Source of the DNA: RGIG3040 sp964410675
GTDB lineage: Bacteria; Bacillota; Clostridia; Lachnospirales; Lachnospiraceae
DNA: 28,291 nt
Direction of reading: 5' to 3'
Assembly: GCA_964410675.1 (NCBI GenBank)
Contig: CAYPIB010000022.1
Location: 1-28,291, forward strand
The position numbers and the translations under genes are program-made. Shown here piece after piece: positions 1 through 8,433 of the stretch. The notes under the pieces are model-generated. The model made no database searches. It had not been told where the DNA came from and saw only the letters and a list, made by a program, of their open reading frames with translations. Numbering within the stretch: the first letter of the stretch is position 1; every line of letters begins with the position of its first letter.

Positions 1-152
1 TAATAAATTCTATAATTTATATAGTTTTACTTTAAAATTTATAAATCCACTTTGGTTTTATTTAAAAATAGTGTATGATAGTAAAATAGGAAAAAATATG
101 ACATAATTTATATAAATTCAACACACGTTTTATAGAAGGGATTTGTTTATTC

Positions 153-1676
153 ATGAAAATTATTTATAAAAAGTCTTTGATTAAAAAGGGTTTTATAACC
201 GCTTTTTCTTTTTGTCTGGCGATTGCTCTATTTATCGTAAATGGTTCTATTGTACATGCCGAGCCACAGGATTCTGATTACTATAATGATCCTATCCAAA
301 GCAATGAATTAAAAGAATGGCCGCAGGGCCCTCAAACAGGTGCTTCAGCCGCCATTCTAGTTGAAGCAGAAACAGGCACTATTTTATATGCCAAAAATAT
401 ACATCAAAAATCCTATCCGGCGAGTACGACTAAAATCTTAACAACCCTGATTGCTGCGGAACAAGGAAATATGAGCGATATGGTAACTTTCTCTAAGGAA
501 GCTGTTTTTAGTATTGAACCGGGCTCCTCGAATATGGGAATGGATGTTAATCAAAAAATAACAATGGAACAGTGCTTGTATGGTATTTTAGTATATTCTG
601 CAAATGAAACTGCGAATGCTGTAGCCGAACATATCGGCGGTTCACTTTCAAACTTTGCTGATATGATGAATAAACGTGCTGCCGAGCTTGGCTGTACCGA
701 ATCCCATTTTATGAACGCACATGGTCTATATGATGATAATCATTATACAACCCCTTATGACTATTCCTTGATTGCCAGAGAATTTTTTAATAATGAAATG
801 CTGTGTAAAATGTCCAGTACAAATTATTATGAAATTCAGCCGACTGCTGACCAGCCGGATTTAATTGAAATGCCATCCCGCAATAAGCTTCTGCCAAACA
901 GAACCTATGCCTATGATTCTCTTGTCGGCAGTAAGACCGGCTATACCGATGTATCGAGACAAGCTCTTGTCTCCTGTGCAGAAAGGGACGGTCTAAAATT
1001 AATTTGTATTGTAATGAAAGAGGAAACTCCAAGTCAGTTTATTGATACTGTTGCTTTATTTGATTATGGCTTTAATAACTTTCAATGCGTCAATATTGCT
1101 GATAATGAAAATATGTATACCCTGGGAGAATCAGACTTTTTTAATACAAACAGTGCAATTTTTGGCAGCTCCAAACCGATTATGAGCATTAATCCTGATG
1201 ATTTTATTGTAATTCCTAAAACTGCTGATTTTAAAGATACCGTTTCTTCCCTATCCTATGATGATGCAGATAAAAAATCAATTGCGGCCATCAATTATAC
1301 TTATCACGATACACCGGTTGGAAGTGCTAAAATTGAGCTTACACCGGATACACAGACTACTTATGACTTTGACTCACCGGTTGCAGAAACAACAGATACC
1401 ACGGCCGATAACAATGGGGAAGCTGAGCACGTCATATTTATTAATATTTTAAAGGTAATTGGTATTGTCGTATTAGTTGCTGCAATTTTTATCAGCTTTA
1501 TCTGCCTTCGATCCTTTTTTCATAATTATCATTTTTCGAGAAAAAGACGAATTCGCAGAACTAAAAATACACTTCAAGTCGAACGCAGAAGAAGTCAAAT
1601 CCGATTGGACAAAAAACGGAAAAGCCTGAATAAATCTAGGAAAAACCGAAAAAGTAATTTTATCGATTTCAGATAA
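153..1676 (+). CDS. D-alanyl-D-alanine carboxypeptidase (peptidase S11, DacF/PBP5-like)
   Basis: Penicillin-binding protein that trims the terminal D-Ala from peptidoglycan stem peptides outside the membrane. The 507-residue product has an N-terminal signal/anchor segment (about residues 13-36, ending near VHA-E). All three active-site motifs are present: S91-T-T-K94 (nucleophile Ser and Lys), S149-A-N151 and K261-T-G263. A hydrophobic segment near residues 427-455 and a very basic tail rich in Arg/Lys follow the catalytic and beta-sandwich regions, so the enzyme is membrane-anchored at its C-terminus by a real transmembrane helix rather than the usual amphipathic helix. An AAGGGA sequence lies about 11 bases before the ATG. 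The 152 bases upstream are AT-rich with only a weak -10-like TATGAT at 74-79. It is far from the van cluster, so a role as VanY is not supported by context. Confidence 0.95.
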   Translation: MKIIYKKSLIKKGFITAFSFCLAIALFIVNGSIVHAEPQDSDYYNDPIQSNELKEWPQGPQTGASAAILVEAETGTILYAKNIHQKSYPASTTKILTTLIAAEQGNMSDMVTFSKEAVFSIEPGSSNMGMDVNQKITMEQCLYGILVYSANETANAVAEHIGGSLSNFADMMNKRAAELGCTESHFMNAHGLYDDNHYTTPYDYSLIAREFFNNEMLCKMSSTNYYEIQPTADQPDLIEMPSRNKLLPNRTYAYDSLVGSKTGYTDVSRQALVSCAERDGLKLICIVMKEETPSQFIDTVALFDYGFNNFQCVNIADNENMYTLGESDFFNTNSAIFGSSKPIMSINPDDFIVIPKTADFKDTVSSLSYDDADKKSIAAINYTYHDTPVGSAKIELTPDTQTTYDFDSPVAETTDTTADNNGEAEHVIFINILKVIGIVVLVAAIFISFICLRSFFHNYHFSRKRRIRRTKNTLQVERRRSQIRLDKKRKSLNKSRKNRKSNFIDFR

Positions 1677-1690
1677 TTAATAAATAAGTA

Positions 1691-1734
1691 AAGCTTCTTC
1701 TTTTACAGTTTTCTTTCTGTTTAAGAAGAAGCTT
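1691..1734. terminator. Bidirectional intrinsic terminator between convergent genes
   Basis: A perfect 12-bp inverted repeat, AAGCTTCTTCTT (1691-1702) and AAGAAGAAGCTT (1723-1734), has T-rich sequence downstream and A-rich sequence upstream. It sits between the stop of the carboxypeptidase and the stop of the convergent exonuclease gene, so it can serve both. Confidence 0.85.
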
Positions 1735-1748
1735 ATTTTATTTCGCTA

Positions 1749-2687
1749 TTATTTTAATGGCCTCCGCCTTTGATGCTTTGCCTTATCTTTCTTACTTACG
1801 ATTTCCTGCATTTCCTCATCTGTAATCAGCTTTAATGTTTTTACAATATAAACCGTATTTGCTTCTGTCTTTCTAATGCGGATTTTTCCTTTTAAATAAC
1901 CGTGATTAGAACAATAAGATATACTGTAATAATGCTTTCCATTCGGTGTAAACCATTTTATTTTCTTACGAAGGAACTTACCGCATTTATAACAACGGGT
2001 GCTTATTACGACCTTGTCTGCCATCGCTAAAGTTTTATTGGGAAATTCTCTGGAAATATATTTTGAATAATCATGAAAAGAAATGTGCACCTCTGATTTT
2101 TTATCAAGTGGTAAATTAAATACATTAAATGATATATGCTTTTCTGTTTCCTTTAAAATGCTTCCAAAAACCTTGGAAGTATAATAAGCATCCGCGAAAG
2201 CCCGATGGAAAGGAATGTCTTTTTTAATCTTTAAAAAGTCTACGGCATACTCTAACGTTCGCCTGGATACCTTGTCCTCAAATTGACGGCTGAAAAGCTT
2301 TTGAATATCTAAATATGCAATTGGCTTATCCGATAAAGGTTCCATTTTATAAAATTTCATATTACGCTGAAGCTCAAGTAAATCCAAGGACCCCCATGTG
2401 CAGAAAACATAGTCCTCTCCGCACCACTCTAAGAAGTTTTTTATTACGTCCTTAAATGGAAGGCCTCTTTCAAGTTCTTCCATTTTTAGCTGGATTAAAT
2501 CTTTTGTAATATGATTCATATCAGAGTAAACTCTAGGTTTTATTATATGACTAAACTCTCCAATTAAGTGTTTGCATTCATCTAATTTAATAGCACCTAT
2601 TTCTATGATTTCAAATAGAAGATCTTTATTTTGTTTTTTCTTTTCTTCAGATTGATTCCATTCCAGGTCAAATATAATATAATTCAT
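1749..2687 (-). CDS. 3'-5' exonuclease, DEDDh family, with C-terminal Cys-rich module
   Basis: Predicted nucleic-acid 3'-5' exonuclease of the RNase T/DnaQ superfamily. The 312-residue protein begins MNYIIFDLEWN, where D7 and E9 are the first two acidic metal ligands. A third Asp is in WGSLDLLEL and the last pair is the H-x4-D of FHRAFAD, which makes it the DEDDh subclass. After about residue 200 there is an added region with CYKC and a later C-x2-H pair (YCSNHG), a plausible small zinc-binding module, followed by a basic C-terminus. Similar proteins resemble KapD and other stand-alone exonucleases; the true substrate is unknown. TATAAT-like boxes on the minus strand at 2709-2714 and 2719-2724 lie just upstream, but no convincing -35 was seen. 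It is a monocistronic unit ending at the shared terminator. Confidence 0.88.
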   Translation of the reverse strand: MNYIIFDLEWNQSEEKKKQNKDLLFEIIEIGAIKLDECKHLIGEFSHIIKPRVYSDMNHITKDLIQLKMEELERGLPFKDVIKNFLEWCGEDYVFCTWGSLDLLELQRNMKFYKMEPLSDKPIAYLDIQKLFSRQFEDKVSRRTLEYAVDFLKIKKDIPFHRAFADAYYTSKVFGSILKETEKHISFNVFNLPLDKKSEVHISFHDYSKYISREFPNKTLAMADKVVISTRCYKCGKFLRKKIKWFTPNGKHYYSISYCSNHGYLKGKIRIRKTEANTVYIVKTLKLITDEEMQEIVSKKDKAKHQRRRPLK

Positions 2688-2777
2688 TTTGCCTCTTCCT
2701 TAAATGCTATTATATTTTATTATATCATACTATACTGATTTGAAAAGGCTAAAACATAGATAATATATAGAATTATA

Positions 2778-3062
2778 TCAGCTTTTGCAATAATATTTTT
2801 TTAATACTTCGACAACTTCCCTGACACGGTTATCGGTAATAAAATACGTGATTTTCTGACCGGACTTTTTGTTATCTAATATACTATGTGCTTTTAAAAG
2901 TGCAAGATGCTGTGACAGGGCACTTTGAGTAATATCCGGAACATATTCTCCAATTTCACTTACTGTCATAGGCTGCTGCATCAAAGCACATAGAATTAAC
3001 AAACGGTTTTCATTCGCCAGCACCTTTAAAAGCTCTGCAATTCGTTTCGCATCTTCTTTCAT
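2778..3062 (-). CDS. ArsR-family repressor, BigR/SqrR-like with two conserved-position cysteines
   Basis: Winged-helix regulator of 94 residues. The ArsR core is clear: LLKVLANENRLLIL followed by the DNA-binding helix region ITQSALSQHLALLK and a wing at SGQKITYF. Its only two cysteines are C25 (in RLLILCALM) and C92 (near the end, YYCKS). From knowledge of the family, these are the positions of the redox pair in BigR/SqrR-type repressors, which sense persulfide; metal-binding motifs such as CVC are absent. It is the last gene of a three-gene operon behind ferredoxin and a membrane Fe-S protein and overlaps the latter by 53 bases, with its own GAAAGGA ribosome-binding site inside that gene. 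Autoregulation of the operon is likely. The family call is secure; the ligand is inferred. Confidence 0.88.
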   Translation of the reverse strand: MKEDAKRIAELLKVLANENRLLILCALMQQPMTVSEIGEYVPDITQSALSQHLALLKAHSILDNKKSGQKITYFITDNRVREVVEVLKKYYCKS

Positions 3063-3639
3063 TTTGTTTATCCTTTCTATCTTTTAAATAGCAGATTCCC
3101 TGAGTCATCGTGCCCATCGGACAATATACACACCAAGAGCGTGGTTTGAATAAGATCATCGTCAGCATTCCCAGTAATGTCGAGGTTGCCATAATACTGT
3201 AAAATCCAAAAGCAAACTGCGTCACACCAGCAGGTGCAAACTCTGTATATCCACCGCTAAACGGTATTTTAAACGTCCATAAAAGAGTAATGGCTTCTCT
3301 TAAATCAGCCCCTGCAAAAACTTGCCAGGTTGAATAAAGCATCAGACCAAACATTGTCATAAAAAAGGTTAAAAACCCATACCGAAACCATTTGCTGCTT
3401 AAAAACATCGGTGGTTTTTTGTTACGTGACAGCTTAAATCTGCCGCCGATTAACTGAAATAATTTACCTCGTCCGCAATATTTATTACAGTATGCCTTAT
3501 TTCCTCTAGATATTGAAATGATTAAGGGCAGAGCAAAACAAATCAAACCAAGCCATGCAAACAATATATTAAATAGCCCAAGCATCAAATAAACTGCCGT
3601 AGCAATCCATAAATAATCATACCACTTTTTCTTTTTCAT
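3010..3639 (-). CDS. Membrane 4Fe-4S binding protein (NapH/YccM-like)
   Basis: Integral membrane protein of 209 residues with about four hydrophobic helices (roughly residues 10-45, 85-105 and 140-165). It carries two cysteine groups typical of polyferredoxin-type NapH/CcoG-like proteins: CNKYCG after the first helical pair, and CVYCPMGTMTQGIC after the last helix. Such proteins move electrons between membrane carriers and soluble ferredoxin, but the specific acceptor cannot be read here. It starts one base after the upstream ferredoxin stop, which suggests the two proteins work as a pair. Its 3' end overlaps the start of the ArsR-family repressor by 53 bases. It is shorter than NapH and lacks a full C-terminal 2[4Fe-4S] domain, which the adjacent ferredoxin may supply. 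Confidence 0.8.
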   Translation of the reverse strand: MKKKKWYDYLWIATAVYLMLGLFNILFAWLGLICFALPLIISISRGNKAYCNKYCGRGKLFQLIGGRFKLSRNKKPPMFLSSKWFRYGFLTFFMTMFGLMLYSTWQVFAGADLREAITLLWTFKIPFSGGYTEFAPAGVTQFAFGFYSIMATSTLLGMLTMILFKPRSWCVYCPMGTMTQGICYLKDRKDKQNERRCETNCRAFKGAGE

Positions 3640-3640
3640 T

Positions 3641-3841
3641 TTAAGCCCCCTCGCTTTTTAAAATATTAATTATTCCTGCCGGACAGGCCATTTCACATTT
3701 ACCGCATCCAACACACTTTTCCTTATCTACTTTTGCATATAAGCCTTTGTAGATCAAAATTGCTCCAAGCGGACATATGTCAATACAGCTTCCACATGCC
3801 ACACAATTTTTTCCAATTACAGCTTTCTTTTTAATTGTCAT
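3641..3841 (-). CDS. Small 2[4Fe-4S] ferredoxin
   Basis: A 66-residue soluble electron carrier with two classical cluster motifs, CVACGSCIDICP and CVGCGKCEMACP, each of the form C-x2-C-x2-C-x3-CP. It is the first gene of an operon with the NapH-like membrane protein (1-base gap) and an ArsR-family repressor. The start is supported by an AGGAG motif upstream in the minus direction. It probably acts as the soluble partner or cluster subunit of the membrane protein next door. Confidence 0.92.
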   Translation of the reverse strand: MTIKKKAVIGKNCVACGSCIDICPLGAILIYKGLYAKVDKEKCVGCGKCEMACPAGIINILKSEGA

Positions 3842-3872
3842 TATTTCACTCCTGTTTTTATATAAGTAATAT

Positions 3873-3903
3873 CTAATATACTAATATATCAGTGTTATGT
3901 CAA
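3873..3903 (-). promoter_or_regulatory. Promoter with candidate ArsR operator for the ferredoxin operon
   Basis: On the minus strand TTGACA (3898-3903) is followed after 17 bases by TATATT (3875-3880), a strong vegetative promoter reading into the ferredoxin gene. The spacer and -10 contain an 8-bp tandem repeat, CTAATATA on the plus strand, at 3873-3880 and 3881-3888. Its place over the -10 makes it a candidate site for the operon's ArsR-type repressor. The promoter is read directly; the operator is inferred. Confidence 0.65.
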
Positions 3904-4296
3904 GTTACTTTATATAAGCCATTAGTACTAAAAATTTTTGTGTAAAACTAACGAAAAAAACAGAAATCTCATCGTAAAACACAACATTATAACCAATTTT
4001 TTTTATTAACATCCGTCTTTTTATTGTACAATCTTGTTTTTATTTGTTTTAAATTGTTATTCGTATCAAAAATGTTAGACAATTATTTATTTACGCTGTA
4101 ACATCTTACAAAAATGTAGAGTTATTTTAAAACAAAATAGCCAAAGTGCCTGAACAGAAGATAAGTTTTGCAAACAATTAATGTGGCAGTTATAAACTGG
4201 GCACCGAAATCAAGAGAGGAGGAGAGGGTAAATATTTCGATTGGGTGTCAAACTTATATAATAATCATTCAAACAATTTGGGAGGTAATTTTAAAA
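3904..4296 (+). other. Long AT-rich intergenic region and possible structured chitinase leader
   Basis: About 390 bases separate the divergent ferredoxin promoter from the chitinase start. The first 230 bases are very AT-rich, and no clear promoter for the chitinase was found (TTAGAC at 4074 with TAACAT after an 18-base spacer is the best, weak, candidate). From about 4140 composition changes: GTGCC (about 4146) can pair with GGCAC (about 4199), enclosing a CAGTT-ATA-AACTG hairpin, and purine-rich AGAGAGGAGGAGAGGG follows. This looks like a folded leader RNA but matches no class I can name with confidence. The reading frame is open upstream of 4297, but that stretch does not look coding. Confidence 0.35.
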
Positions 4297-7149
4297 ATGC
4301 GTAAAAGAAGTTTAGTTAAGAAGTTAAAAACTTCGCTATCAATTGGATTAGCAGCAGCTATGCTGGTATCCGGATTTTCAGGTGCGATACCGGCAGCAAC
4401 CGCAAATGCAACTGAAAATAAAAGTGCTGCAAAAACAACAAGCACGATGCGTAATGTTATGTACTATGGTGATTGGTCTATTTGGGGGGGCCAGGGAAAT
4501 TTTTATCCGCAGGATATTCCTGCAGATCAGCTGACACATTTAAATTATGCCTTTATGGATTTTGATTCAGAAGCAAACTTGATTTATTGTGATGCAGATG
4601 CCGCAACCGCAGCTTCATTAGGACAACAAGGGGTTACATGGGGCGACGTAAATTCCGGTATTCTTCCTGCATTAATTAATTTAAAAGCAGCGAATCCAAA
4701 TCTAAAAATTGGTATTTCACTCGGCGGATGGTCTAAATCAGGAGATTTCTCTACTGTTGCAGCGAATCCTGCCTTACGAAAGAAATTAGTTGACAATACT
4801 ATTAAATTTATAGAATATACAAATATGGATTTTGTAGACATAGACTGGGAGTATCCGGGCTGCGTTCGTGATGGTGACCAAGTAGACAGCAGTCAGGATG
4901 AAGGTACACTTTTATCTACACCGGCTGATAAAGCTAATTATATTTTATTATTACAGGATTTTAGAACAGCTCTCGATAAAAAGGGTGCTGAAATCGGTAA
5001 GACTTATGAACTAAGTGTAGCTTTACCGGCACCTTCTACAAAATTAGAGGCTGGTATTGATATTCCAAAATTATTTGAATTAGTTGATTTTGCAAATATG
5101 ATGACATATGACATGAGAGGCGCATGGGATTCTTACAGCGGTCATCAGACATCATTATTTGGAAATCCGGCAGACCCATACTATGAAAGCGGATATTCTG
5201 TTGACCAAACCGTAAAATATCTTTTAGCTAACGGTGCAGTTGCTGACAAAATTGTAATCGGTGCGGCTTTCTATACAAGAGGATGGGAAAAGGTTGAGGC
5301 TGGAAATAACGCTTCCCTGCCCGGACTTTTTGGTGAAGCAGCTTTATGTGCACAAGATGCCGATCAATCTCCAAGCCGTGGCGCATTAAATGAGGCACCA
5401 CTAAAAGTTGGAGAAGGTGGACGCCGTGGCGGTGTTTGGTCTTATCGCTCTATTGATGATTTAAAATCTAAGTATACCGGATTAAAAGAATATTGGGATG
5501 ATACCGCAAAAGCACCTTATTTATACGATTCTGCAAGCGGCGCATTCTTTACATACGACAATGTACGTTCCGTACAGGAAAAAGCTAAATATGTTAAAGC
5601 TAATAATTTAGGCGGCATGATTGCATGGATGGCATCTCAGGATAAACCGACGGTTGCCGGAAGCAAGGTTCGTGATGAGCTGACTAAAACTATGAAGCAG
5701 GGACTTTTTGGTAATGCTGAATTAGCAAAGCATGAATTTGTATCTTCTGATTTAGATATTACAACTACAATAACTGCTGCTAAGAGTTGGAGTGACACCT
5801 CCATCTATACCATTACACTCAAAAACAATGAATCCAAAAAAGAATCCGGAACAGTACTTCAAACGGTAGAAAATATTCATAAAACTATTAAACTGCCAAA
5901 AATCTATATTAAGACAGATGCTAATATTACCGGTGGTAACAATACCGCAGGTGCTATTACTAAAAAAGACGGATACGTAATACTAAATTTACAGGGAATC
6001 TATGATGCCAGAACAATCAAACCGGGCGTAGCTTATTCTTTTGAGCTGAATACAGATTCAATAGATGCTTCTGCAGAAGATATTGAGAGCATTGAAATTA
6101 CACAATGTACTTGTGCCGGTGGAGTTGAATACGGAAGACAGACAATTCATGGAGACTCAAATAAAAACTATGCACCGGTACTTAGCGGTGTTTCAGACAA
6201 AACAGTTTATCTAAACGATTCCTTTGATGCTATGGATAATGTTACTGCTTATGATAAAGAAAGCGGAGATTTAACAGCAGATATCGAGGTTTCCGGTTCT
6301 GTAGATACTTCGAAAGAAGGAACCTATGAATTGGTTTACACGGTAACTGATGGTGAAAATACAACAACTGCTGTCAGAGTTATAACAGTAAAAGAAAAAG
6401 TAAATGAAGCTCCTGTTATTTCAGGTGCTGAAGATATTACATTAAATTTAGGTGATTCCTTTGATGCTATAGCTAACGTTACTGCTAACGATAAGGAAGA
6501 CGGAGATTTAACAGCAGCTATCAAGGTTTCCGGCTCTGTAGATACTTCGAAAGAAGGAACCTATGAATTAATTTATACGGTAACTGACGGTGTTAATACA
6601 ACGACTGCTGTCAGAGTTGTAACTGTAAAAGTAAAAGTAAACGAAGCTCCAGTTATTGCAGGTGTCAAAGATTCTACAATAAACATTGGTGATTCCTTTG
6701 ATGCTATGGCAGGTGTTACTGCTGCAGATGCAGAAGACGGCGATTTAACAAACGCTGTTACAATCAGCGGCGAAGTAGATACAACAAAAGCTGGTGAATA
6801 CGCATTAACTTACTCTGTATCTGACAGCAATGGATTAGAAGCTTCCGCTTCCTGTATTGTAACCGTAACAGATGAAATTGAAGAGTTTGACCCACGTAAA
6901 ATTTATTATAAAGGCGACAAGGTTAGATATAAGGGCCAAGTATGGATTGCTCAGTGGTGGGTACAAGGCGGCATTCCGGGACAAGATTCTGCTTGGCAGC
7001 TGCATGTAGTACCAAATGAAGATGGTTCCGTAGATTATGTTGCCGGAACAGCATATATCGAAGGCCAAAAAGTAAGATACGAAGGAAAGGTTTATACTGC
7101 TAAATGGTGGACAACCTCTATACCGGGAAGCGACGATACCTGGAAATAG
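4297..7149 (+). CDS. Secreted modular chitinase (GH18 + 3 Ig-like repeats + 2 CBM5/12)
   Basis: Extracellular endo-acting chitinase of 950 residues, predicted to cut beta-1,4-GlcNAc polymers. The ATG at 4297 is chosen because GGGAGG sits just upstream and the next residues form a signal peptide (basic MRKRSLVKKLK, hydrophobic core, cut near ATA-NA, about residue 38). The GH18 domain spans about residues 45-460, with SLGGW and the catalytic signature DFVDIDWE at 178-185, E185 being the proton donor, and MTYDMRG downstream. A linking region of about 160 residues follows, then three 79-residue immunoglobulin-like repeats (626-704, 705-783, 784-862). Two C-terminal chitin-binding modules of the CBM5/12 type end the protein, with WIAQWW and AKWWT as the aromatic binding faces. 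It is monocistronic and followed by a terminator. All catalytic residues are present. Confidence 0.95.
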   Translation: MRKRSLVKKLKTSLSIGLAAAMLVSGFSGAIPAATANATENKSAAKTTSTMRNVMYYGDWSIWGGQGNFYPQDIPADQLTHLNYAFMDFDSEANLIYCDADAATAASLGQQGVTWGDVNSGILPALINLKAANPNLKIGISLGGWSKSGDFSTVAANPALRKKLVDNTIKFIEYTNMDFVDIDWEYPGCVRDGDQVDSSQDEGTLLSTPADKANYILLLQDFRTALDKKGAEIGKTYELSVALPAPSTKLEAGIDIPKLFELVDFANMMTYDMRGAWDSYSGHQTSLFGNPADPYYESGYSVDQTVKYLLANGAVADKIVIGAAFYTRGWEKVEAGNNASLPGLFGEAALCAQDADQSPSRGALNEAPLKVGEGGRRGGVWSYRSIDDLKSKYTGLKEYWDDTAKAPYLYDSASGAFFTYDNVRSVQEKAKYVKANNLGGMIAWMASQDKPTVAGSKVRDELTKTMKQGLFGNAELAKHEFVSSDLDITTTITAAKSWSDTSIYTITLKNNESKKESGTVLQTVENIHKTIKLPKIYIKTDANITGGNNTAGAITKKDGYVILNLQGIYDARTIKPGVAYSFELNTDSIDASAEDIESIEITQCTCAGGVEYGRQTIHGDSNKNYAPVLSGVSDKTVYLNDSFDAMDNVTAYDKESGDLTADIEVSGSVDTSKEGTYELVYTVTDGENTTTAVRVITVKEKVNEAPVISGAEDITLNLGDSFDAIANVTANDKEDGDLTAAIKVSGSVDTSKEGTYELIYTVTDGVNTTTAVRVVTVKVKVNEAPVIAGVKDSTINIGDSFDAMAGVTAADAEDGDLTNAVTISGEVDTTKAGEYALTYSVSDSNGLEASASCIVTVTDEIEEFDPRKIYYKGDKVRYKGQVWIAQWWVQGGIPGQDSAWQLHVVPNEDGSVDYVAGTAYIEGQKVRYEGKVYTAKWWTTSIPGSDDTWK
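6172..6882 (+). repeat. Three tandem 237-bp repeats encoding Ig-like domains in the chitinase
   Basis: The motif CCTTTGATGC recurs at 6221, 6458 and 6695, exactly 237 bases (79 codons) apart. Units are about 6172-6408, 6409-6645 and 6646-6882. Units 1 and 2 are close to identical over long stretches of DNA, while unit 3 has diverged, so the 1/2 duplication is the more recent. The encoded domains resemble DUF5011/HYR-like spacer modules. Confidence 0.9.
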
Positions 7150-7190
7150 GTTAATAAAATTGCTTTTTCCAATCTATTTGCACCCATAGA

Positions 7191-7233
7191 GAAACGCCGT
7201 AGTCAGCTGCCCTGCAGTTACATACGGCGTTTC
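7191..7233. terminator. Intrinsic terminator after the chitinase
   Basis: An 11-bp perfect inverted repeat, GAAACGCCGTA (7191-7201) and TACGGCGTTTC (7223-7233), lies between the chitinase stop and the stop of the convergent DUF3887-like gene. AT-rich sequence on both sides suits use in both directions, although the T-tract on the plus strand is interrupted. Confidence 0.75.
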
Positions 7234-7251
7234 CACTTATATTTATTTTTC

Positions 7252-7686
7252 TTATTTCATATAAAATCCTGTAATCAGCATATCCTCTGTAAATGTTATC
7301 GTATAAGTAACAGCCCTTTTTTCAAACGTTGCCACAATGACAGCGACAGCCATATCCTCACCGGTAGAAGTATTCTTTTGTCCAATCACCGCCGTGCTTT
7401 TATATTCCTTAAAGGCTCCTGTTTCTTTACTGAGTGAATCCATATTCGTTTTCAATACTTCTGCCGAAATTAAACCTTGAAGCTCCTCTGTCATCATTGC
7501 CCTGTCACTTTCATATTCACCGGCAATCAAGTAATCTACAGCCTCCTGTGCCTTTGTAATTACCTCATTTTCATTAAAACTATCCGCAAGCTTCATTGAA
7601 TCCTTTGTCTTCCATACTAAAAATACAATGACAGCCAAAAACAAAACAACAACAATACCAATAATAATTTTCTTTTTATTTTTCAT
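7252..7686 (-). CDS. Membrane-anchored DUF3887-like protein
   Basis: A 144-residue protein with one N-terminal transmembrane anchor (about residues 6-25) and an extracytoplasmic domain. The domain resembles DUF3887, with an opening helical part (KAQEAVDYLIAGEY) and later beta strands (AVAVIVATFEKRAVTYTITF). No catalytic motif is visible and the function is unknown; related domains often occur N-terminal to hydrolases or alone as surface proteins. It follows the YhfC-like protease gene after a 3-base gap and is the last gene of the four-gene unit led by the LytTR regulator. A GAGGA ribosome-binding site precedes the ATG. It may be a substrate or accessory of the neighbouring protease, but that is only inferred from the pairing. 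Confidence 0.75.
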   Translation of the reverse strand: MKNKKKIIIGIVVVLFLAVIVFLVWKTKDSMKLADSFNENEVITKAQEAVDYLIAGEYESDRAMMTEELQGLISAEVLKTNMDSLSKETGAFKEYKSTAVIGQKNTSTGEDMAVAVIVATFEKRAVTYTITFTEDMLITGFYMK

Positions 7687-7689
7687 AGC

Positions 7690-8415
7690 TTAATCCTCTT
7701 TCCTTTTATTCTTATTTTTATATAACCAAATACCAATGATGAATACTGCAATTGCCAGAACCGCAAAATATATTTCTAAGCCGATTGTGCTTACTCCAAA
7801 CATTTTAGGCAAAATAACAATCGCCGCATCACAAATTGTATGAAGCAAAATGGCCGCTAACAAGAAAACTCCGGATTTTTTCGTATACAATCCATACATG
7901 ATAAGTAACGATTCGCCGGTGTGAAAGCAAATCGCAAACAGCCTTTCCATTCCGCCCAAAAGAACCGCTCCGGGTGTAAATGCAGCCGGCACTAAAGCGC
8001 TGTCTCCGGTTATTATTAGTACTAGTATGACAATATAATTTAATCCAACAATGAGTATTGCCTCGATACCACCATGCCCAAGGCCAAAGGCGATACCATT
8101 TTTTAATTCCCATTTGTCCTTTAAAAAATATCTCATGCCGATATATCTCGCACCCTCCTCAAATAAAGCTGCCGTCAATCCAAGAAAAACACCATATAAA
8201 ACCGGCTGTGTCTGCATAACCTGGAACCACAGGAACTTTGGTAAAACAAGCGTAAGGATTGGGATGCGAATAAACATTTGACTGATTGTAAAAGCCAGGA
8301 CCCCAATAAAAAATGCTTTGCCTAATTTCTGTTTCTTCCTATTAATAAGTAATATTCCACCGATGGGAATAACAAAGCAAATAAATATTGCTGCGAGTAA
8401 ACTTAAGATTAACAT
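7690..8415 (-). CDS. YhfC-family intramembrane metalloprotease (CPBP-like)
   Basis: Polytopic membrane protein of 241 residues with about seven hydrophobic segments. It shows the glutamic-type CPBP/YhfC signature: E86-E87 in ALFEEGARY, then H114 in GLGHGGIEA, and a further intramembrane His in LLHTICDA. These residues are the expected catalytic set of YhfC proteins, cousins of the CAAX/bacteriocin-processing proteases. It sits between a GHKL sensor kinase (18-base gap) and a DUF3887-like surface protein (3-base gap). That recalls peptide-signalling or bacteriocin-immunity loci in which CPBP-type proteases accompany agr-like regulators, but no peptide precursor gene was seen. Confidence 0.82.
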   Translation of the reverse strand: MLILSLLAAIFICFVIPIGGILLINRKKQKLGKAFFIGVLAFTISQMFIRIPILTLVLPKFLWFQVMQTQPVLYGVFLGLTAALFEEGARYIGMRYFLKDKWELKNGIAFGLGHGGIEAILIVGLNYIVILVLIITGDSALVPAAFTPGAVLLGGMERLFAICFHTGESLLIMYGLYTKKSGVFLLAAILLHTICDAAIVILPKMFGVSTIGLEIYFAVLAIAVFIIGIWLYKNKNKRKED

Positions 8416-8433
8416 ATTTCCTGCCCCTTCTTC

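Noticed and set aside
153..1676. Carboxypeptidase as a VanY partner of the vanG cluster
   Set aside because: It is 18 kb away, has the serine S11 motifs of an ordinary PBP5-type enzyme, and shows no VanR-like site upstream.
4168..4296. Upstream in-frame extension of the chitinase
   Set aside because: The added 43 codons lack a ribosome-binding site, would precede the signal peptide, and the internal ATG at 4297 has GGGAGG.
6172..6882. Regular repeats as a CRISPR-like array
   Set aside because: The 237-base period lies in frame within the chitinase and encodes Ig-like domains; there are no short repeats with unique spacers.
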